The translations under genes were made by a program, and so were the position numbers. Below are positions 17,866-25,723 of a stretch of 64,000 bases of DNA, one piece after another. Below the pieces are notes generated by a model that had not been told where the DNA came from, searched no databases, and saw nothing but the letters and a program-made list of their open reading frames with translations. Numbering within the stretch: position 1 is the stretch's first letter; each line of letters opens with the position of its first letter. The DNA comes from Nocardia brasiliensis NBRC 14402 (lineage in GTDB: Bacteria > Actinomycetota > Actinomycetes > Mycobacteriales > Mycobacteriaceae), in assembly GCF_000308475.2 (NCBI RefSeq), contig NZ_BAFT02000006.1, positions 1-64,000 on the forward strand, in the 5' to 3' direction.

Positions 17866-18450
17866 GTGAGGTCGATCGTGTTCTCTCTCCCGTTGACCGA
17901 GACCGCCCGGCTCGGCCCGCTGGAGCCGTGGCAGGCCGAGGAATTCGCCGCGCATCTGGATCGGGCCCGCGAGCACATCCGGCCGTGGGTGAGCGCCGCG
18001 TTCGTCACCGACGATATGGACGGCGCGCGGGACACGCTGCGCCGGTACGCCGAGGGGCAAGCCGCGGATGGCCGACGCCTGTACGGGATTTGGCTGCAAG
18101 GCGTGCTGGTCGGCGGGGTGATGTTCGTCGATTTCGACGCTACCGCGGGTTCCTGCGAGCTCGGTTGCTGGCTCGAGCCCGCCGGCGAGGGGCACGGACT
18201 GATCACCGCGGCCTGTCGCGCACTGCTGGATTGGGCCTTCGGCGTGCGCGGCCTGCACCGCGCCGAATGGCATTGCCGCGCAGACAACGAGCGCAGTTCC
18301 GCCGTGGCCGCGCGACTCGGCATGACGCTCGAAGGTGTGCCGCGCGCGGCCTGGCGCTACGGCGGCACCTGGCACGACGAACAGATCTGGGCGATTCTCG
18401 CCACTGAATGGACTGCGCTGTCGGCGATTACCCGGGGCGCCGGGCAGTAA
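17866..18450 (+). CDS. GNAT-family N-acetyltransferase (RimJ/RimL type)
   Basis: The product is 194 residues with a RimJ/RimL-like GNAT fold. It opens with LPLTETARLGPLEPWQAEEF. The acetyl-CoA binding region follows the beta-bulge segment ELGCWLEPAGEGHGLITAACRALLDWAF, and CRADNERSSAVAARLGMTLEG is the classic C-terminal segment. It should acetylate an amino group of a protein N-terminus, antibiotic or small molecule; the acceptor is unknown. GTG 17866 and GTG 17878 are both possible starts; 17866 has a GAAGG just upstream. It follows the serine hydrolase by 36 bases on the same strand. Confidence 0.86.
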   Translation: MRSIVFSLPLTETARLGPLEPWQAEEFAAHLDRAREHIRPWVSAAFVTDDMDGARDTLRRYAEGQAADGRRLYGIWLQGVLVGGVMFVDFDATAGSCELGCWLEPAGEGHGLITAACRALLDWAFGVRGLHRAEWHCRADNERSSAVAARLGMTLEGVPRAAWRYGGTWHDEQIWAILATEWTALSAITRGAGQ

Positions 18451-18558
18451 CGAGGACGGGTCTTCGCTCGATCGAAGTATGCGGACGTTGGTCCGCATAT
18501 TCAGTGCCACCTTGCGGGTGGGGGTGCTGCCGCGGCAGCAGGAGGAGACGAGGTTCGG

Positions 18559-19164
18559 ATGATCCGGACGGGTGGACGGCTGCGCGTTGTCCTGAGTGCG
18601 CTGGTGGCAGTTGTCTTGTCGATGGTGGTGTTCGCCGGATGTAGTGCCCAGGAGACTGATTCGGGAACGCGAGCGTCGGGTACGACAGTCAAGACTTCGG
18701 CTACGGCGACAACCACGGTGATGCCGTCGAGTCCCATTGTGGCGCAACCCAATCCGGGGGCATCGGCGCAGGACACCGCGCGACCGCGCCCGGCCGACAA
18801 TCGACCACCGGCACCTGGCGGCACGGACAACTGCGGCGTGATCGTGTGCGGTGAGCAGCCGGGCGGCACGGACAATTGCGGCATCATCGTGTGCGGTGAG
18901 AATCCGCCGCCCACCGCGGGTGGCACCGACAACTGTGGCGTGATCTTCTGCGGCGCGGTCTGCACGGACCGCTTCGACTACACCGGTGACCCGCGGGCGA
19001 AGGACGAGATCAACGCCCTCGCACAGCCGGATGGCAAGTGCCCTGAGCCGATTCGGCCGGTCACCACGTCGCCCGCGCCGCCGGCCACCACGTCGGTGGC
19101 ACCCACCGCGGTGGCCACGACCTCGCCCGCTCCCGCGGTGACGACGAGCCCGGTGGCGAAGTAG
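18559..19164 (+). CDS. lipoprotein with three GGTDNCG...CG cysteine repeats
   Basis: The product is 201 residues. The signal peptide ends in the lipobox VFAGC (Cys28). A Thr/Ser/Pro-rich stalk (30-86) leads to three repeats of the form GGTDNCG[VI]I[VF]CG at residues about 87-98, 102-113 and 121-132. Next comes a small domain with CTDRFDYTGDPRAKDEINALAQ, and then a second Thr/Ala/Pro-rich tail of about 40 residues. Disordered stalks around a Cys-rich core suggest a cell-wall-spanning display protein, possibly glycosylated. Each repeat has two cysteines four residues apart, suitable for a small disulfide loop or metal site. I recognise no family. Confidence 0.8.
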   Translation: MIRTGGRLRVVLSALVAVVLSMVVFAGCSAQETDSGTRASGTTVKTSATATTTVMPSSPIVAQPNPGASAQDTARPRPADNRPPAPGGTDNCGVIVCGEQPGGTDNCGIIVCGENPPPTAGGTDNCGVIFCGAVCTDRFDYTGDPRAKDEINALAQPDGKCPEPIRPVTTSPAPPATTSVAPTAVATTSPAPAVTTSPVAK

Positions 19165-19172
19165 CCGAGGCG

Positions 19173-20162
19173 GTGGAATCAACACGGAATCCACACAGGA
19201 TGGACACAACTGCGCAGGTACGCGCGTCTACTGTGTGGGCGGTGCGATGGAAAGCGATTGCGGCCTGGGGCGCGGTTCTGCCAGGTGCGATCTGGGTGGT
19301 GGTGCGGATCGGCGGGTTCGACGCCTGGTATCCGATGGTGCAGCTGATCGCCTTCACACCCTATGTGGCGGCGTTGTCGGTGGTGCCGCTGTTGTGGACC
19401 GTGCTGCTGCGGCAACGGTATCCGGCGTTGATCGCCGCGGTGACGGCGATCGCGCTGGCCGCGTGTGTGGTTCCGCGTTGGCTGGAGGACGGCGACGCGC
19501 TGCGCGGCGCGCGCGGCCCGGAACTGCGCGTCATGTCGGTGAACCTGCTGATGGGCCGGGTGGACCCGGCCCGGTTGGCCGACTTGGCCAGGGACGCCGA
19601 TGTCGTTGCAGTGCAGGAGTTGACGCCGGAGTTCGCCACCGCCTTCGCGAAGTACTTCCCGCACCGCGTGAGCTATCCCGCCGCGGGCGTCGGCGGTTCG
19701 GGCGTCTTCGCTCGAATCCCGTTGCGGGACGCGGGCGTACGGCACAACCCGTGGGGATTCACCCAGGCCATCGCCGAACTCACCGACTACGGCGTGTTCG
19801 TCGAGTCCGCGCATCCGGCGGCGCCGTCGAGCCGGGAGGCGATCGAACCGTGGCGGGAGAGCTTTCGTCGCCAGCAGCGCGCCACCCCAGGCGGCCCGCT
19901 GCGCATCCTGGCCGGTGACTTCAACGCCACCCTCGACCATTCGGTGATGCGCGACCTGCTGCATTCCGGCTACCGGGACGCGGCCCTGGTGCGCGGTAAG
20001 GGATTGTCGGGCACCTGGGGACCTTACGACGGCGACCGGATCCCCCCGGTGACCTTGGACCGAGTCCTCGCCGACAACCGAATCGGCGTCCGCGACCTGC
20101 GCATCCTGGACCTTCCCGGCTCGGACCACCGCCCGGTCCTCGCTGTCTTGGTGCTGCCCTGA
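19173..20162 (+). CDS. endonuclease/exonuclease/phosphatase-family membrane protein
   Basis: The product is about 329 residues. Three hydrophobic segments (about 28-50, 58-82 and 88-105) precede an EEP catalytic domain: VMSVNLLMGRVD, VVAVQELTPEF, ILAGDFNATLDH and LPGSDHRPVLAVL. These motifs supply the Asn, Glu, Asp-Asn and Asp-His residues of Mg-dependent phosphodiesterases, which is the DNase I or sphingomyelinase-like fold. The catalytic domain is likely extracytoplasmic. The start is uncertain: GTG 19173, ATG 19200, or a GTG near 19231 that follows a TACTGT -10-like box. The substrate could be a nucleic acid or a phospholipid head group. Confidence 0.82.
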   Translation: MESTRNPHRMDTTAQVRASTVWAVRWKAIAAWGAVLPGAIWVVVRIGGFDAWYPMVQLIAFTPYVAALSVVPLLWTVLLRQRYPALIAAVTAIALAACVVPRWLEDGDALRGARGPELRVMSVNLLMGRVDPARLADLARDADVVAVQELTPEFATAFAKYFPHRVSYPAAGVGGSGVFARIPLRDAGVRHNPWGFTQAIAELTDYGVFVESAHPAAPSSREAIEPWRESFRRQQRATPGGPLRILAGDFNATLDHSVMRDLLHSGYRDAALVRGKGLSGTWGPYDGDRIPPVTLDRVLADNRIGVRDLRILDLPGSDHRPVLAVLVLP

Positions 20163-20178
20163 CTCCTGCCTCTCGACT
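20108..20178 (+). promoter_or_regulatory. MerR-type long-spacer promoter (span given as 20108-20178 region end points; core 20178-20197)
   Basis: TTGACT at 20178-20183 is followed by TCAAC-CTTT-GTTGA (20184-20197), a dyad lying between the -35 and a weak -10 (GAAGCT, 20203-20208). The 19-bp spacer with a dyad inside it is characteristic of MerR-family activated promoters. The listed end point should be read as 20208. No MerR gene is visible nearby. Confidence 0.4.
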
Positions 20179-20244
20179 TGACTTCAACCTTTGTTGATGT
20201 TCGAAGCTTGCCGTCATCACCCGAACACCTCGAAAGGAATTGTG

Positions 20245-20829
20245 ATGACGGAGAATCCGCTACGGCTGGCAGTGATCATGGGTAGTACCCGGGCGGGGCG
20301 GTTCGGGCCGACGGTGGCCAACTGGTTCGTCCGGCGCGCCGAACAGCGGGCCGACGTCGCGGTCGAGTTCATCGATCTGGCGCAGGATCGCTTACCCGCG
20401 CACATGTCGCACGAGCCCGAACCGGAAGGGGCCCAGGCGCTGCACTCCGTCGGGTCGCGGCTGACCGCGGCCGACGCGTTCGTCATCGTGACGCCGGAGT
20501 ACAACCACAGTTACCCGGCGGCACTGAAGAACGCGATCGACTGGCATTTCACCCAGTGGCAGGCCAAGCCGATCGGATTCGTTTCCTACGGTGGCGTTTC
20601 CGGCGGCCTGCGCGCCGTGGAACATCTGCGGCACGTCTTCGCCGAGCTGCACGCGGTCACGGTGCGGGACACGGTGAGCTTCCACGGTGCGGCCCAACTC
20701 TTCGACGAGACAGGCGAACTCACCGAACCCGCGGCGGCCCAGCTGGCGGCCGACCAGCTGCTCGACCAGATCGTCTGGTGGGGAACGGCTTTGCGCTCGG
20801 CCCGCGCCGAGCGCCCGTACGTCGCCTGA
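20245..20829 (+). CDS. NADPH-dependent FMN reductase family protein
   Basis: The product is 194 residues with a flavodoxin-like fold. The FMN phosphate-binding loop GSTRAGRFGPTVANWF is at the N-terminus. The second signature VIVTPEYNHSYPAALKNAIDW is the standard flavin ring-contact motif of the SsuE/ArsH/YieF group. Such enzymes reduce flavins, quinones or azo dyes with NAD(P)H and often protect against redox stress. The ATG at 20245 follows an AAAGGAATTGTG site. The upstream promoter has a MerR-like long spacer, which would fit induction by redox or metal stress. It converges with the lipase fusion gene. Confidence 0.9.
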   Translation: MTENPLRLAVIMGSTRAGRFGPTVANWFVRRAEQRADVAVEFIDLAQDRLPAHMSHEPEPEGAQALHSVGSRLTAADAFVIVTPEYNHSYPAALKNAIDWHFTQWQAKPIGFVSYGGVSGGLRAVEHLRHVFAELHAVTVRDTVSFHGAAQLFDETGELTEPAAAQLAADQLLDQIVWWGTALRSARAERPYVA

Positions 20830-20854
20830 TCGTCGGCGACGCACCGCGACAGGG

Positions 20855-22723
20855 TCAGTGTTCGGCGAGCCCGGCGGGCAGCGGCCGGCCACAGGTGCCG
20901 GGCGGGGACTGACCCGCCAGGCGCGCGCTGAACCAGTCGAGCACCTTGGGCGCGACGGCCATTTCGTTGTCGTTGTCGTGGCCGACACCGGGATTCCACT
21001 GCGTGGTGACGTCGATGCCCGCCGCGCAGTAGCGCTGCGCGAGCGCGGCGGTGAATTTCGCCGGGACCAGCTCGTCGTCGAGACCGTGCGCCAGATACAC
21101 CGGAATCCCCGGTGGCATGTCCGGTGCGCGGTTCTCCTCGAAGGCTTTTCGCCAAGCGGGATCGGCGAGCGGGTCGCCCTTGAAGTAGTCACCCAGACCG
21201 GGAAGCGCGGTGAGCCGGGGTAGCAGCGCGCTGAAAGGTGTTGCGGCACAACCGGCCGCGGCGATCTCGCGATTGCGCAGCGCGGCTTGCGGCGTCAACA
21301 GCGCATTGGGATCGAGGTTCGGGTACGCCTTCGGGAACTGGGTGGTGAGGAACGGGACGACGGCCCAGCCATTGACGAGTTGCGGCGGCCGGGCTTGCAG
21401 AATGCCCGCGATATCCGAGGCGGCCGCGTTCGCGGCGTCGGCGACCAGGTGCAGTTCGGGCGCATAACCGGGCGTCAGCGCGGCCGCGGCCAACGAGATG
21501 AGACCGCCCTGCGAGACCCCGTAGATGACCATGTCGGTGCCCGCGCCGGTGCCCGGCAGGTTGCGGGCGGCGCGGGCGGCGTTCACGGCGTCGCGCCCCT
21601 GATCGGCGGTGACCAGGTAGTGCTCGCCGTCGCCGGTGCCCGCCGCACCCGCGTAGTCGCTGGCGGCGACGACCCAGCCGCGTTCGAGTGCGCCGTCCAG
21701 CCACGGCCGCATGGTCGAGGCGAAATCGGCTTGCCGGCTCGGCGCGCAGTCGGCGCCGAGACTGACGGTGCCGTGCGTGTAGTTGAGGATGGGCCGGTTC
21801 GCGGCCGGCCCGAGCGGTGCGATGACCACGCCGGAGGAGACCGTCGGCCGTCCCTGACCGTCTTGGGACCAGTACAGGAGGCGCCAGCCCTGGCCGCGCA
21901 CACCGGGCAGCGGCAGCGGCGAAGAACGAATCACCGTGCCGGGGGCGGCGGGGGAAAGTCCTTGTGGCACTGCGTAGAACGCGGCCAGCCGCCCCTGTTC
22001 GTCCTGCTGCCGCGCGGCTTGGGTGACGATCGTGCCGTACCAGCCGAGCGCGCCCGCGAGCACGATCAACTGCACACCGACCGACACCGGCCGCCACCAG
22101 CGCAGCGTGCTCGCCCGCGGTAGTGGAGCGGTCAGGCGCACGCCGCGCACCACCATTGCCACACCGGTGACCAGCAGCGCCAGAATCGTCCACGCGGTGA
22201 AGTCGAGCCCCGTCCGATAGGGCAGCGTCGCGAGGACCGACCCGGCGAGCACCTGCCACCCGGCCAGCGCGGTGGACGAGACGAGCACCTCGTCACGGTG
22301 TGCGCCGACGACCAGCTCACAGGTTCCGAGCGCGACGAAGAATGCTCCCGCCCAGACGAAAGCCAGCGATACCGGCATCGATACAGCGGCGACACCGACT
22401 ACGGCAAAACCTGCGGCCACCAGTGCTTCTGCCGCCAGCGCGCGGCTGAGCCGGGCCAGGCGGCGGGTCCGCGCGTCGGCCGGTGGATCGGGCTTGCGCA
22501 CCGGTGTCAGCGTGCCGGCCTCCGGTTCCGCCGGTACCGGCCGCGCCCACCACCAACGCCACGCCGCCGACGCACCCAGCGCCACCATCGCGACGGCGAC
22601 GACCACCCGCCCCGCGCTCAGCGAAACCCCGAAGGGCGAGTACAGCAACGCACCGGCCAGCAGCACAGCCAGCCCGGGTAGCCACCAGACGATGCCGCGC
22701 AGGTCCCATTTGCCACCGCTCAC
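20855..22723 (-). CDS. polytopic membrane domain fused to a secretory-lipase-type alpha/beta hydrolase
   Basis: The product is 622 residues. The first 235 residues contain about seven hydrophobic segments. The last 370 residues are an alpha/beta hydrolase of the fungal-type secretory lipase (LIP) family. Its nucleophile elbow is GVSQGG with Ser404, it has an oxyanion-side LNYTHGTVSLGADCAPS, and late acid and histidine segments (HGLDDELVP and WNPGVGHDNDNEM). LIP-family enzymes are normally free secreted proteins with a signal peptide, so a membrane-anchored version with a multi-pass domain is unusual. The membrane half resembles HdeD/DUF308-type helices only loosely. The ATG at 22723 is preceded by no other start in frame. 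Confidence 0.82.
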   Translation of the reverse strand: MSGGKWDLRGIVWWLPGLAVLLAGALLYSPFGVSLSAGRVVVAVAMVALGASAAWRWWWARPVPAEPEAGTLTPVRKPDPPADARTRRLARLSRALAAEALVAAGFAVVGVAAVSMPVSLAFVWAGAFFVALGTCELVVGAHRDEVLVSSTALAGWQVLAGSVLATLPYRTGLDFTAWTILALLVTGVAMVVRGVRLTAPLPRASTLRWWRPVSVGVQLIVLAGALGWYGTIVTQAARQQDEQGRLAAFYAVPQGLSPAAPGTVIRSSPLPLPGVRGQGWRLLYWSQDGQGRPTVSSGVVIAPLGPAANRPILNYTHGTVSLGADCAPSRQADFASTMRPWLDGALERGWVVAASDYAGAAGTGDGEHYLVTADQGRDAVNAARAARNLPGTGAGTDMVIYGVSQGGLISLAAAALTPGYAPELHLVADAANAAASDIAGILQARPPQLVNGWAVVPFLTTQFPKAYPNLDPNALLTPQAALRNREIAAAGCAATPFSALLPRLTALPGLGDYFKGDPLADPAWRKAFEENRAPDMPPGIPVYLAHGLDDELVPAKFTAALAQRYCAAGIDVTTQWNPGVGHDNDNEMAVAPKVLDWFSARLAGQSPPGTCGRPLPAGLAEH

Positions 22724-22828
22724 CTGTGGCCTCCGTCCCTCGGTTACGTGGCAAAGCTCGTATCCGACAACTCTACGGACGGGGCGGAACCGGTCTATGT
22801 GATCTTCGCCGGGTATCTGCCGTGCAGG

Positions 22829-23146
22829 TCACAGCTGGTGTGCTCGGTACCGGTGCCACCGCCGCCGGGCCCAGGTCCGGGCGGCGGGGCTGAGCGCGAG
22901 AATTGGGAGCAGCAGCACGAACCCGACCACTGCGGCGGGAATCATCAGGTAGATGAGCAACTCGCCGAGCACCTGCAGCACGGTGGGAATCGCGAAGGGA
23001 ACGGCCAGCACCGCCAGGGCGATCGCGAGCGGGTAGGTGCCGCCGGCGGCCGCGGCGATCGCGGCGAATGCGAATCCGGCCGCGAGCACGAGCCCCAGCA
23101 AGGCGACGAGATAGTTGTCCCACCACGCGTGTTGTTTCGTAGGAAT
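22829..23146 (-). CDS. small membrane protein, apparent ATT start
   Basis: The product is about 105 residues and consists mostly of three hydrophobic helices with a basic C-terminus (RTWARRRWHRYRAHQL). No family is recognised. The only ordinary start in frame is TTG 23101, inside the first helix and without a ribosome-binding site. Fifteen codons earlier an ATT at 23146 sits seven bases after a perfect GGAGG (complement of 23154-23158) and would add a hydrophilic KQHAWWDNYLVA segment that caps the helix naturally. I therefore infer an ATT start, which is rare but known (infC). It lies between the DMT transporter and lipase genes on the same strand. Confidence 0.6.
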   Translation of the reverse strand: MPTKQHAWWDNYLVALLGLVLAAGFAFAAIAAAAGGTYPLAIALAVLAVPFAIPTVLQVLGELLIYLMIPAAVVGFVLLLPILALSPAARTWARRRWHRYRAHQL

Positions 23147-23225
23147 CGAAGCGCCTCCGTTGTCGTGCCCGACCCAGCCGCAGAGCCTAGCGGCGCCCGG
23201 CCTCGTCGACGCCTGGTTCCACGGA

Positions 23226-24134
23226 TCACGTTGCAGGGGATAGGTTCTCGTCCTGGTTCAGCGTCGGCGTCGCGGCCGGGGGCGTCGCCCTGCGGGTGCT
23301 CAGCCACGCGCCGACGAGCATCGCCGCCGCGCCCACCGCCTGCACCGGTGCGATCGTCTCGCCGAGCAGGACCCACGCGCAGGCCAAACCGAAGGCGGGT
23401 ACCAGGAACATCGCCGTGGACGCGGTGGCCGGCCCGACCTGCCCGACCGCGCGGTAGTAGAGCACGTAGGCGAGGGCGGTCGGCAGGATGCCGAGATAGG
23501 CCTGGTTGAGCCAGAATCCGAGGCTCAGCTCCGACCACGCGACGGCGGGCAGGACGGGTGCGGCGAGCAGGCCGAGCACCGCGGTGCCCGCGGCGGTGGC
23601 ATAGACGGTGACGGTGGGCGCGGCATGCCGGGCCAGGATCGGCGCACCCAGCATGGTGTAGCAGGCCCAGCAGGCCGCCGCGGCGACGAAGGCGAGATCG
23701 CCGAACAGGCGGTGCCCGCCGGTCGCCGGGATGCCCAGGAAGAACACCACTCCGCCGAGGACCGCGACGGACAGGCCCAGCGCGCCGGACCAGGACAGCC
23801 GAGTGCGGCCGAGCGCGCTCAACACCGCGAAGGTGAGCACCGGCGCCGTCATCGGCACGATCACGCTGCCGTCCGCCGCCGGCGCCAGCGACAGGCCCAG
23901 GAAGAAGAAGAGGTTGTAGCCGAAGACGCCGATCAGCCCGAGCCCTGCGATGCGGGTGAACTCCGCCGCGGGCAACCGCCTCGGACGCAACACGACGATC
24001 AGCACCAGAGTGCCGATCAGGAACCGCAGAAACCCCGCCACCTCGTGCGGCACGTCGTGCACCGCCAGTTTCGAAGAGGCGAACGCGCTGCCCCACAGCG
24101 CCATGACCAGCACAAGCATCAATCGAATACGCAC
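23226..24134 (-). CDS. EamA/DMT-family transporter
   Basis: The product is about 302 residues with ten predicted membrane helices arranged as two EamA repeats. Typical segments are the N-terminal LVLVMALWGSAFASSKLAV and a mid-protein ACWACYTMLG; the second repeat ends VGAWLSTRR. Relatives export amino acids or metabolites, including RhaT- and YdcZ-like members; the substrate is unknown. The GTG at 24134 begins VRIRLMLVLV, just before helix one. The frame is open upstream but would enter the divergent AraC promoter. The 64-base intergenic region to the AraC gene suggests that AraC regulates this transporter. Confidence 0.88.
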   Translation of the reverse strand: MRIRLMLVLVMALWGSAFASSKLAVHDVPHEVAGFLRFLIGTLVLIVVLRPRRLPAAEFTRIAGLGLIGVFGYNLFFFLGLSLAPAADGSVIVPMTAPVLTFAVLSALGRTRLSWSGALGLSVAVLGGVVFFLGIPATGGHRLFGDLAFVAAAACWACYTMLGAPILARHAAPTVTVYATAAGTAVLGLLAAPVLPAVAWSELSLGFWLNQAYLGILPTALAYVLYYRAVGQVGPATASTAMFLVPAFGLACAWVLLGETIAPVQAVGAAAMLVGAWLSTRRATPPAATPTLNQDENLSPAT

Positions 24135-24198
24135 GCTGCCGATCTTCGTGCGCCGACCGGGTCGCGGTATTGAACGCTGGTGCGGCGACAATGGTGGG

Positions 24199-25029
24199 GT
24201 GGCGGCGGGTGAATGGGTGACGTACCGGCGGATGCCGGACCGTCCGGTCGAGGTGATGCAGGCGCATTTCGAGCGACACGTCTATCACCTGCACAGCCAC
24301 GAGACGTACTCGTTCGGGCTCACCAGGTTCGGTGCGCAGAGCTTCGATTGCCGGGGCGCGTCGCGGGTCAGCGCGGCGGGCATGGTGATGGCGTTCAACC
24401 CCGACGAGCCGCACGACGGGCACAGCACCACCGAGCTGGGTTTCACCTATTCGATCGTGCACATCGGCACCGAGTTGATCACCGATCTGCTGACCGAACA
24501 GACCGCGCGGCCGACCGGCCTGCCGCTGTTCGCCGATCCGGTACTGGACGATCCGCTGCTGTCCCGGGCGCTGTCCAGATTGCATGCGAGCCTTTGGCAG
24601 CCCGGTAGCGAGCTGGCGGCGGACGAGGCGCTCGGTGCGACGGTCGCCGCCCTGGTGCGTCGCGGCGCGCGACGTCCGCTGGTGCGGTCGGGCACCGGCG
24701 GGGGCGGGGCGGGCGTGGACATCGCCCGCCGGGTGCGCGCCGTGCTCGACGACCGCTACCTCGAGCCGTTGTCCATGGACGATCTCGCCGAGGCGACCGA
24801 GTGCAGCCGGTTCGCCCTGTACCGGGCGTTCCGCGCCAATTACGGTCTGGCCCCGAGTGATTACCAGCGGCTGCTCCGGTTGCGTGCCGCGCGCCGGGCG
24901 ATCGCGGCGGGCCGCCCGGTCGCCGCGGCGGCCGTCGCCGCGGGCTTCGCCGACCAGGCCCATCTCACCCGCTGGTTCCGGCGTTGCTACGGCATCACCC
25001 CCGGCGTCTACCTGAGCGCCGCGAGCTGA
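24199..25029 (+). CDS. AraC-family regulator with cupin sensor domain
   Basis: The product is 276 residues. The N-terminus is an AraC-type cupin (ERHVYHLHSHETYSFGLTRFGAQSF), a ligand-binding domain common in regulators of exporters. The C-terminus has the double helix-turn-helix: MDDLAEATECSRFALYRAF and VAAAAVAAGFADQAHLTRWF, ending CYGITPGVYLSAAS. The GTG at 24199 is preferred; an ATG at 24192 is out of frame. It is divergent from the EamA transporter with 64 bases between starts, the usual layout for an AraC regulator and its LysE- or EamA-type exporter. A CTAG-bounded palindrome directly follows its stop. Confidence 0.9.
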   Translation: MAAGEWVTYRRMPDRPVEVMQAHFERHVYHLHSHETYSFGLTRFGAQSFDCRGASRVSAAGMVMAFNPDEPHDGHSTTELGFTYSIVHIGTELITDLLTEQTARPTGLPLFADPVLDDPLLSRALSRLHASLWQPGSELAADEALGATVAALVRRGARRPLVRSGTGGGGAGVDIARRVRAVLDDRYLEPLSMDDLAEATECSRFALYRAFRANYGLAPSDYQRLLRLRAARRAIAAGRPVAAAAVAAGFADQAHLTRWFRRCYGITPGVYLSAAS

Positions 25030-25030
25030 G

Positions 25031-25092
25031 CTAGGACCTGTCTCGAAGTTCCATCCGGCGCGTCCACGGTTCGACTTCGAGACAGGGTCTAG
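25031..25092. repeat. CTAG-bounded palindromic repeat, copy 1 (terminator position)
   Basis: The element runs from CTAGGACCTGTCTCGAAG to CTTCGAGACAGGGTCTAG, with an interior TTCCATCCGGCGCGTCCACGG. The outer arms are 18 bases of near-perfect inverted repeat. It begins two bases after the AraC stop codon, and its right end contains the TAG stop of the convergent lipoprotein gene. A second copy lies at 55871-55943. It probably works as a bidirectional terminator, but shared interior sequence shows it is a dispersed element. Confidence 0.75.
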
Positions 25093-25697
25093 ACGACGGG
25101 TTCGACGGTCGCGCCGGCGAACAGGACGAAATCGGGGGTGTCGGTGAAGTCCGGGGCGGTTTCCTCGCCGACATAGAGGTCGAGGTGGTGCGGGCCGCCG
25201 AAGCCCGGGATGAACTCGTCGCCGACGAACCATTCGGCGGACTGGAATCTGGTGCACGCGTCGGCGGCTTCGGGATCGATGATGCCGCAGTCGGTCAGGC
25301 GCAGCCGGGTGCCCGGATCGAGTCCGTCGGCGGCGGCGCTGTGAAACGGCCGCAAGATCTCGCCCGCGGCGTCGCGCGGCGCGGAGTCGAGCCAGAAACC
25401 GGTGTCGTAGGACCAGTTCAGGTACGTTCCCGCGTGGGCGCCGCTGGTGATCCGGCCGGTGCCCTCTTCCCGCACCGCGGCGATGAAATCCGATGGCAGC
25501 AGGCCTATTTCGGCATCGGGATCGGTGCAGTCGGCATCGGCGCAACCGCGCACCGGTTCGCGCGGGCCGTCGTGGTAGGACTCGACCGCGGTGTAGTTCA
25601 CCGTGACGGTCCAATCGGACCACTCGCCCGCGCCGAAGTTGGCCTCGCAGCCCGCCGCGAGCACCGACACGGCGAGCAACCCCACACCCAGCCTCAC
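25089..25697 (-). CDS. secreted lipoprotein of unknown function
   Basis: The product is 202 residues. A short signal peptide ends in the lipobox LAAGC (Cys17). The mature part is acidic and contains five further cysteines (RGCADADC, LTDCG, ADACT and so on) as likely disulfide pairs. It has a mixed beta-rich look, with WSDWTVTVNYTAVESYHDGP near the start and GPHHLDLYVGEETAPDF near the end. I recognise no family. Its TAG stop codon lies inside the CTAG palindrome, so the repeat both ends and terminates the gene. The gene converges with the AraC regulator gene. Confidence 0.78.
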   Translation of the reverse strand: MRLGVGLLAVSVLAAGCEANFGAGEWSDWTVTVNYTAVESYHDGPREPVRGCADADCTDPDAEIGLLPSDFIAAVREEGTGRITSGAHAGTYLNWSYDTGFWLDSAPRDAAGEILRPFHSAAADGLDPGTRLRLTDCGIIDPEAADACTRFQSAEWFVGDEFIPGFGGPHHLDLYVGEETAPDFTDTPDFVLFAGATVEPVV

Positions 25698-25723
25698 GCT
25701 CCGATCCTACGGCGACCCCGCGG

